This document shows, in pieces, positions 9,001 through 17,788 of a DNA stretch of 20,049 nt. How positions within the stretch are numbered: position 1 is the first letter of the stretch; every line of letters begins with the position of its first letter. Both the position numbers and the translations under genes were made by a program. The DNA comes from Priapulus caudatus (Eukaryota; Priapulida; Priapulimorpha; Priapulimorphida; Priapulidae). The stretch is taken from the NCBI RefSeq assembly GCF_000485595.1, contig NW_014577257.1, positions 170,245 to 190,293 on the forward strand, written 5' to 3'. Under the pieces are notes generated by a model. The model ran no database searches and was not told where the DNA came from. It saw nothing but the letters and a program-made list of their open reading frames with translations.

Positions 9001-12000
9001 AGGGCATCGCTAACGACGCCCTACCGACATAGCCCACGCTTTCCCACGATGGGTCAGCTGTACGAGCCGGGGTTTTTCCTGTGGGAAATCAAAACGAAGA
9101 TGTAAAAGTATACGGTGTAAGTACAGGGACGCGGAGAGGTAAACATGGGGATAGAATTATATTACGAATGGCGGCGGAGATTGTAGTAACAGCTGTGGTG
9201 AAATCACGATTTGGGAACGGGAGCGATTTTTCGTACTTAACTTTTTTGTAATATTTTTCTAAATGCAGCCAAGTGCTTCAAGCGGATGAAAAAAAAAATT
9301 CAAACTTTTAGTTAGAGTTAGAATTAGGATTATGGGTAGCCTTTCATTTACGGAATACTAATTACTATTACCAATTACGTTTACTCGGTATAAAATTCTT
9401 GCAATTCGTTACCGGAGATTAATGTCATTTTCAATTTAGAGTAAGAAGAGCGTCTAATATCGGTAGAGACGAATATGTTTCTCTTCTCTGTTATATGTAC
9501 CACACATCCATCATATTATTACCTAGCGTTATTTTGTTTATAGTCTAAAAAATATGCATGTAAAGAATTGTCAGCGCGTGTTATCGTTATGTTACTGTTA
9601 TTTTAAAAGTAACTATGTTACTATGTTATTTTAAAAGTAACTATGTTACTATGTTATTTTAACAGTAACTAGTTGGAAGCCCCGCAAATGTACAGCATGT
9701 ATGCATTATTAAGATATATATGTCCGTACGGGCCGCTGCTAATAAGGCAGTGAACCTCATAAATACAAGTTTATCTGGATGAGGTGCGATGCTAGCCAGG
9801 AGTGATATAATATATAGACACATATATTATGTACATGGCACTATTACATAAGACACGCACGCACGCACGCACGCACGCACGCACGATTTTTTTCGATTGC
9901 TAACAGAATATATGTACTGCAAATACATATTTTAAAGCCAAATGTTCAGAAACTGGTTATGTTTGAAAATATTCTGAACCTCCAGCATTATATTCCCAAA
10001 ATGACCAATTCTCCAGCAAAATCTCACTGAACCTCCAGCAAGCTGGTTGAACACCCTTAGCAGGTCTAGCTGGTATTGAGTAAAACAAAGAGGGTATACT
10101 GAGGCTCATAGGGTCTATGTCCCCCTAGGGTACTGCCGGAACGTACCCATGTAACTATTTGATATGGTTAGGGTTAGGGAGTAGGCGTAGGCGACTCCCT
10201 AGACTTGTTAGTGGAGTAGGCGAGGTAGTAAGGTACGGTCCGGCATATTAGATAGTACCAGGGTACGTTCCGGTATACCGGACCGTACCCAGGGTACGTT
10301 CCGGCAGTGCCCTGGGGGACATAGACCCTCTCAGCTATACTGAGTCAATCTCCCAAGTTGCCAACTCGGCAAAATTGTGCAGACTACATGCACAATTGTG
10401 TGCTGTGGTAAATTATAATGATTTGGCAGAAGCCGCACCTGGAGAGTGGAAAGTGTAACTTAAGATGAACACGCCTATGAAATATAAGGCACTTGCTTTT
10501 CCATCTCCCATTAAGTTAGACCTACATGAATTATCGTACATTTGCTGTGTGTTGTCTGTGAGTCCTACTGTGGTAATATAGCATTTATCAAGTACCTTAA
10601 AGTTACAGGCAAATATACACTTCCTGAATTGGTACAGATAATGTACGTGCCTAAGTGCCTTATAACTTTACTCATTGAAGTATGTTAACGATGAATTATA
10701 TAACAATTTTAAATATAAAGACCCTGACTGCAAATTTGGTGTATAACTATAAGTATGTAATTGGACTTATCGTGAGAGTGAGATTAGTATCTTCTTGAAA
10801 TCCACAACGTGTTCAGTTTTGTCTTTGGCCTGTAGCTCCCCTGCTCTATCATATAAGATGCTGTAGCAATGCACAGTCAGCCTCTGTTTGTTGTCATCAG
10901 GTGAGTGTGCCTGCGACAGGACAGCTTTGTTTATGCAGCTGGACAAAAAATTATTTGTATGTTATAAATAAGACATAACCATGTTGTTCACTAAACAATA
11001 GGCATAACCAAACAAGACCAGACGATGTCCGGTTATAATATCCACCATGTCCAGGCTTCCTGCTGGTAGATTACGGAGAATACAGCTTGCCCCGGAAAAC
11101 GTGGGCAGATTGCCTGATACAAGATGCAGCAGGAGTGGAGAAAACCCTATATAATATGAAGCAACTTGCTCCTGAACGTGGACAGTGGAAAGTGTTTGCC
11201 GCCGCACCTGTCAAAATGTGTAAATGGGCAGGATCGGAATGGATTGGACATGTACTAAATGTATTAGGATATGCCGGTTTATGTAAGGCTAGTTTATGTT
11301 GTGTGTGAATCGCCCATTTTGAAATTGCAAATGAGGATGCCATACCTTCAATAACTTGACCAGTGATATGCACGTCAATAATATTTCAGAATTGCATCAT
11401 TCTACAAAGGTATTTTGCCACCCATCCTTGCAGAAACTCCGAAGAGAGCCACAAAGGTAAAATGTATTTCAATTGCAATTTTTAGCATTTAGTGGTCGGT
11501 ACACTTTCTACAGGTCTGTGTAGTTAGTCACCATGTTTCAGTACATTTTGGCTGTAATCCCGAGTGTTTGTCCATGGAAAGAACGTATACTCTGACAAAG
11601 CAGTGTCATATTGTTGTAGAAGGTGTCAAACATCTCAGGTACCTATTGAAACCAGAATAACTATTAACTAATGAGCTATGAAGTATATGACAGCTTCTGT
11701 TTCTATGGCTGGGTCAGGTTGCATTGATTTCCTTTGCAATTAACCGTTCGCTTCTGCTGTAAATTTCCACGTTTCTACGTTTAATGTTTTTTATCTATTG
11801 CTTTATTAGAAGTTAAGAATTAATTAATTTTATGGCATCTTTTTTATATTGCAGTTTTTTACATTTGAGCAATATAAGAAGTTTTGGGCGTTTGGTGAAC
11901 CGGCTCCAAATGCACTGGTAAGATTGAGTTGCTAATATAGTATTATTTTTCTTTGCCACCAGAGGGTAGCACAATGCGACATGCTAAATCTATTCATTCC

Positions 12001-15000
12001 TCAAACAGCTTGACCTGAGAGAATTTATAGAATTACATTATATCTAAGCAATAAATCGATGAATTAAGACAAGTGTATATATCTATTATATTCTCATGTT
12101 TGTTTGGTGAATATAGAATATGAGAATATAATAGGTATATATAATTATTGTCTACACAACTAGAAACTCTCGTGCTCGCTTTCTTCCTCCTTTCATCTCT
12201 GCTTCTCTCTCACTTGTCTCGCTGCGATGAAAAAAATATTTCTTTACAGTACGTAACTGCGATGGCTTGCAGTGCCTCTGTGTGTTATATGCGAAGTCGT
12301 TATCGTTTAGGGACTGTCGATGGCAGGCTTGTGTTCTGGGCTTACGGAGGCGATAGTGATCAACCCATTTGAAGTGGTCAAAGTGAGACTGCAGGCAGAA
12401 CGCGACGTGATTTTAGGAGAGGTAGGAAATCAAATGTTGGTAATGTAACAGATGAGAGAAGACAGCCAACGGCCAGAGAAACGGCCTTTTAACTGGAGAG
12501 CCGTTAGATGAGTCTTGGGGCCTATGAATGGCTCTGACGACTTATGATTAGTTGTGACTATAATACAGTGCAGCGGGTGCTGGGGTGCAAATGCGTCCAG
12601 TGTTCAAACACTTTCCTTTTAATTTAAATCTGCAAAGTATGAGAGAGTCTATACATGCAAAAAATTATTTGTCCATCTCGTTCTCTGATATGTGAAGCAT
12701 TTGAAAGGGTAGTTTAAAAGACCATGTCTTACTACTGAACAAATAGTGCATTGCGTCAGTTAGAAGAGCAGGTCATGCTCTACAAATAACAGTGATCATA
12801 TTCCTTGCCACTAATTATTATTATACAATGTTTCCACTTACAATTAGTATTTCTTTGCTAATTTATTTTTACATACACTTGGTAGTACGTGGTTGTATGC
12901 CTGGCATCAGTTAGCCTTCGCTAGCTTTGATCTTCCTAGTTAGTGCACCTCAATGTTGCCTCTATAGTAGGTGTGACCCTTCTATTGCAGCAAAAGAGTG
13001 CATTCGCAATCGCCCGAGAAGTCGTCAAGAAGGATGGATACGGCATGCAAGGTCTTAACAAGGGACTGACTGCAACGCTCGGAAGGCACGGAGTGTGGAA
13101 CATGATCTACTTTGGATTCTATCACAACATAAAGGATGCCTTCCCACAGTATGAGGTATGGTGGGGCAGAGGGAGAGGTAGCATGGCATGGTACCAGGAG
13201 ATGGATATATCTAACATCAGGAGTGTTAAAAAACACGTAATTTGGTTAATCAAATTTTGTTTTTATTCACTCATCTTAGCGTGAATGTTGTATTTGAGAG
13301 CACTGTTTGAGGTGTGGTGTTGAATAGCAGGTGGCATAATTCTAAAGATAGAGTATACATGTCTAATCATTGACGTTTTAATTCTCAGATTATCTAAGAT
13401 TATATATGTGAGTAGCAAATGTTAAAATACGCAAACTTTGATGCCTCACGTGCGATGGTTTTCCCTGACGACAATAATTCAGGGAGGAAATGGCCATAAC
13501 TTTTGAAGTGAAGATACATGCAGACCCTTCTTGACTCCTGCTAGTCATACCTACTCACGACGTTTCCCAACGACAGAACCCTGTGACTTCTGATCTCCGA
13601 ACCCCATCTGCAGCTGCCGCTCTAACGAAACGCCGTCGCGTTGCTTCTTCCTCGTGCAGAACCCCAAGGCAGAGTTTGGCAGGAAGTTTGCGATCGGCCT
13701 GGTGGCGGGCACTCTAGCCTCTACCGTGAATATCCCATTCGACGTGGCGAAGAGTCGGATACAGGGACCGCAGCCTGTGCCGGGAGTCATCAAGTACAGG
13801 ACGTGCTTCCGCACCATGGTTACAGTGTTCAAGGAGGAAGGGTACGTATTGCGGCCCACGCCGCGTAGGGATCAGCATTTGGCTTATAGAATTGTAATGT
13901 AATATATAGAATATAGAATAATACTTTGGCTAGTATGCGGCCCACGTTGCGTAGGGATCAGCATTTGGCTTATAGAATTGTAATGTAATACATAAAGTAT
14001 ATAATACTTTGGCTAGTATGCGGCCCACGCGACATAGAGATCGGCATTTGGGTTTATAGAATTATAATGTGATATATAAAATATATAATACTTTGGCTAG
14101 TAATGGTTATGTTGTAACCATGGCTTATAGAATTATAATGTAATATACTAAGAATATATAATCCATTGCTAGTAAGAGTTGTGTTGTCCGCTTAGATCCG
14201 TCAAAGGGAGCGACGATCTGAGAGTGGGTTTTGTGTGTGCAAACGTGGCGTTACACCCTTGATGGATGTGAAGTTGAGGGATCTGAGCATGACCCCGTTC
14301 CTAACCAATGTTTGAACCAAACATGAATAATGGCGTCATAGCATGGTGTTTTGAAATACTCATGCTATTTCTAAAATTATAATAATTATAATAATTAAAA
14401 AGTCATAACAATGACGTACTATAACATGATTAGGTGTGTGTGTGAGCGTGTGTGTGCGTGCGTGCGTGCGTCGTCGCGTGCGTGGCGTGTGTGCGTTGCG
14501 TGGTCGTGGTGGGCACCGCATATGTGGGTGCGTGCTTATAGTATGATTATAGGATAAAACTTGTATGAAAGTCAAGAGAGAAAAAGAATGTTACATCATG
14601 GTATGGTAGATAGTTGGAAATATTTAGTTGCTAGACAGAGACACAGTACAGATGAAGATGTAGGCAATAAAGATGTATCATATGTGGACAGCAGATGTAC
14701 ATAACACAGAGACAGACAGATGGACGGAGCGGCAGCCAGGACAGACAGGCAGACAGATACACAGCAGACAGACACGACGGAGAGACTAAACGAGCCGACA
14801 GACAGGCAGGCAGACCGATCCGACCGACAGGCAGGCAGGCAGCAGACCGCGCGACAGGCAGGCAGGCAGGCAGACAGACAGACAGACAGTCAGACACATG
14901 AGCAGACAAACAGAGCAGAGCAAGTGCAGACGACAGGCAAAGACAGGCAGACGACAGGCAGGCAGCAAGGGAGATATACAGACAGCATGAAGGCAGAAAG

Positions 15001-17752
15001 GTAGCGCAAACGGGGTAAGCGATGGAGGTGTTGGTAAGCGCATACCCCGTCCTGCCCCACTCGAGTTATAGCGTGCCCCGAAAAAATAACTTCGTGGTTC
15101 TACAAATAAATGTATGATAATAAACTTATCGTTCGACATTGATGGCACACGGAGTTATGCACTGGTAGCCTGCAGTATACGTGCGCACATGCCTGATCAA
15201 TCCACCATCATAAAGCTTGCGCGAAAAAGCGTCGCATGAAAATAATGCCAGGAAAACATTAATGCAGCAAATTGCGAGGACGGAAGCGTCCTGTGACGAT
15301 TGTAGGATCGCACGGGAATTTTATTGCCGACATTAAATGTGATAAACTTTATAACGTGCTCAAAGCAACTGTCCCTAAAGAAAGCGTAAAAGTTTAAATG
15401 TGGCGAGTGGAAACTGATCATGTGTGGCAAGGTATGCAAGAATGTTGCTCTTGCGAACGAGGATGCGTGCTCATTATGTCTGAGGGTAGATATTGGTTTT
15501 AAACTCTTGGCTACCAATCGTCGGACTTCGCGGTTTATGCACTGATATTTTATCGGGCTGCGCATCCTCCAGCCGCCATGCCAAGTACACGAGAGTGAGG
15601 CCTTGAAATCGCGCCCAAGATGCATTAAAATTTCGCTCCTAACCATAAAGCTTTACCAGCGTAACGAAACTGTGGAATTTGTGTTTGCATGTCGCATTTA
15701 TTTAAGAAACTGAAAAGGCGCCCCGTCAATTTTTATAAGATTGTTTGCTTGTTGAAAAATTGCTATATATTCGGCAGAGCCATGCGCATCTGTTTAAAGC
15801 TGGGCCAAAGAATCATGAGATTAGGACGCAGGTATGTTGATATTTACTCCCACTAACCAAACTGAATGTGTAAACGCGCTGCAGTCAGCGAGTTTAAAAG
15901 TGGATTTTTTTATGTTAAAACGTACAAGTTTAGATATCTGATGTACAAATTTTACTCTGTTTTATTATTGGCGAAATGAACAGCACGCTGTTTACTGCAG
16001 CAAACTGAAAGGGTAAAACATCGTGATAGCATTTCTTTGATCGGTCGGTAAAAGATTAATTGCAGTAAAGTTAAATAATTGTGGAAATAGTTATTAGAAT
16101 TAAAAACGTGACAGTTTAGGGTCATCGACAATACCGTGTATGAACAAGTGTTATCATTATTAATGTCTCGTGTTGAAGGTTGGAGCTAACTCCCCCCCCC
16201 CCCCCCCCCCCCCCGGTCATGCTGATGTGTACGAACAAGTGTACGTAGTGTCTAAGGAAAACTTCTGAGTTTGTCATATAAAATGCTTCGGTAATCAAGC
16301 AGCAGAAAAAGACCTTTCCAATCTATCATCCGTATCAGCCGAGACGAACGACTCAAGAAAATCACAATTCTCGTTTCATGCAACAGATGTGGCGGCTCGT
16401 TTTAAAGGTCGACTGTTGCCGTGTGTACATCGTTGCGTCTTCCAGTCCGCGATTAACCATTTACGTCACATGTTGCGGTGATCGTAGACACAGATACTGA
16501 AGCACGGCACACTTGAGGGTTTCAATAAAATATCATGCTAAATAAACTCTCCTTCACCTATTATTGCGACAAGTTCCGTGCTGCAAAGCTCCACACTGCG
16601 ACACACCCCGACGCCGCTGCTGTCACGCTCCTGCATATGCAGCAATTACACATAAATATAGATATATCTATATTTATCTATTTATTATATATATTTATCT
16701 ATATTTATGTGTAAGTGTGCAGTACAGTGGCTGGAGCATTTGCAGCACGGCTTGTCGGCAATAATAGGTGAAGAAGAGTAGAGAAACATTAAGACTTTGG
16801 TAGTAAATAGATTTCGTATTTATTTAGCATTATATTTTATAAGTGCCTGTGATCCGAAGAACTAGAGACTTCCAGCTAATCCCACAGTAGCGATAGTTTT
16901 CACGTACCCGGTAATCTATATGTCAATCATACGAGGTGGCGGAAGAATAATTGCGATACAGAAGCAGCACAATTCGCACAGTTGTGCCGAGTTGGGCATA
17001 AGAATCATGTGTGAAATCAGTAATAGATGTTAAAATGGAGACAATGATTATCATTGTGCATGTAGATATAGTTATATAGATGTGTAGATATTATATTTTG
17101 TTTAGATGTGTACCTATTCCATAGTTTACCTGTTGTGGAAATTGCAGCTATTTTCGAACACGGCCAGCAATGATTAAACTAACTAACCTATTAGACATGC
17201 AAAGAAGAATTGCGCTATAGACGCAATCTTCGTACAAATTATTAGAGATTATTCTAGAAATTAGTTCCCCTTTCTGCCACAAGCAAAACCTGCGGTGAAA
17301 ATGGTGTGGTAGCTGCGTGTCACGTTTGATGTGTTGTCGTTAAGTGTATCGGCTTTTATGTGTTAGTGTGTGCTTAGTTCACGTTATCACGTTTGGTTGT
17401 CACGATCGTCGCCCTCTTCAGCGTTCGTTGTAACTAACAATTGCTGTGCATGTTAGCAAGATTGACGTGCTTTCAATATCTAGTTGCTTCAGTGATGAAC
17501 GAAAGATTGCTCAATGTATTGTTTACGTTTTAATACCGTTTAATTTACGCTTATATTATGTCTTCCCTACGCCACCACCATTTGGAGAGTATAACTGGAA
17601 TAGTTGTTGTGGAAATGGCTGTTGTGTCCCGTATGTCTGTGGTGAAATTCCACTTACATGCGTCGTGTGAATTTTGTTCAGTATTATTATTATTGTTCTG
17701 TTGCTGTATTGTTTTTATTGGTGTTGCTGATGTTGTTGTTATTGTTATTGTT

Positions 17753-17788
<36 letters not shown>

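Larger units (their letters stand above)
14969..16680 (+). repeat. Block E: indel-rich second version of the SLC25A21 3' end
   Basis: Colinear with about 18391-20049, from GGGAGATATACAGACAG through exon 8- and exon 9-like segments and two AATAAA signals to the AT core of an inverted repeat. Differences are mainly single-base indels spread evenly over exon, intron and UTR. One block of about 88 bases (15894-15984) is absent from E'. This is either a true partial duplication or, more likely, a second haplotype carrying sequencing noise. Confidence 0.85.

Noticed and set aside
8569-9032. Ser-, Ile-, Gln- and Ala-rich frames that look like homopolymeric proteins
   Set aside because: They come from CAT/CAG/CAC trinucleotide repeats inside intron 2, broken by TAG in the Gln frame. 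No splice support.
10360-10460. Possible second LINE tail (frame ending NDLAEAAPGEWKV then stop)
   Set aside because: Only a handful of residues resemble the tail motif at 11087-11197 and there is no upstream support. Too weak to call.
13551-13868. Frames on both strands overlapping exon 7
   Set aside because: Shadows of exon 7. Only the frame giving PFDVAKSRIQ is conserved.
14631-15148. Frames rich in Cys/Leu/Pro or Arg/Gln/Thr/Asp
   Set aside because: Translations of the CAGA/CAGG repeat tract. Parallel frames appear at 18225-18482 for the same reason.
15197-15646. 149-codon minus-strand frame
   Set aside because: It lies antisense within the indel-rich block E, the frame is not preserved in block E', and it has no motif.
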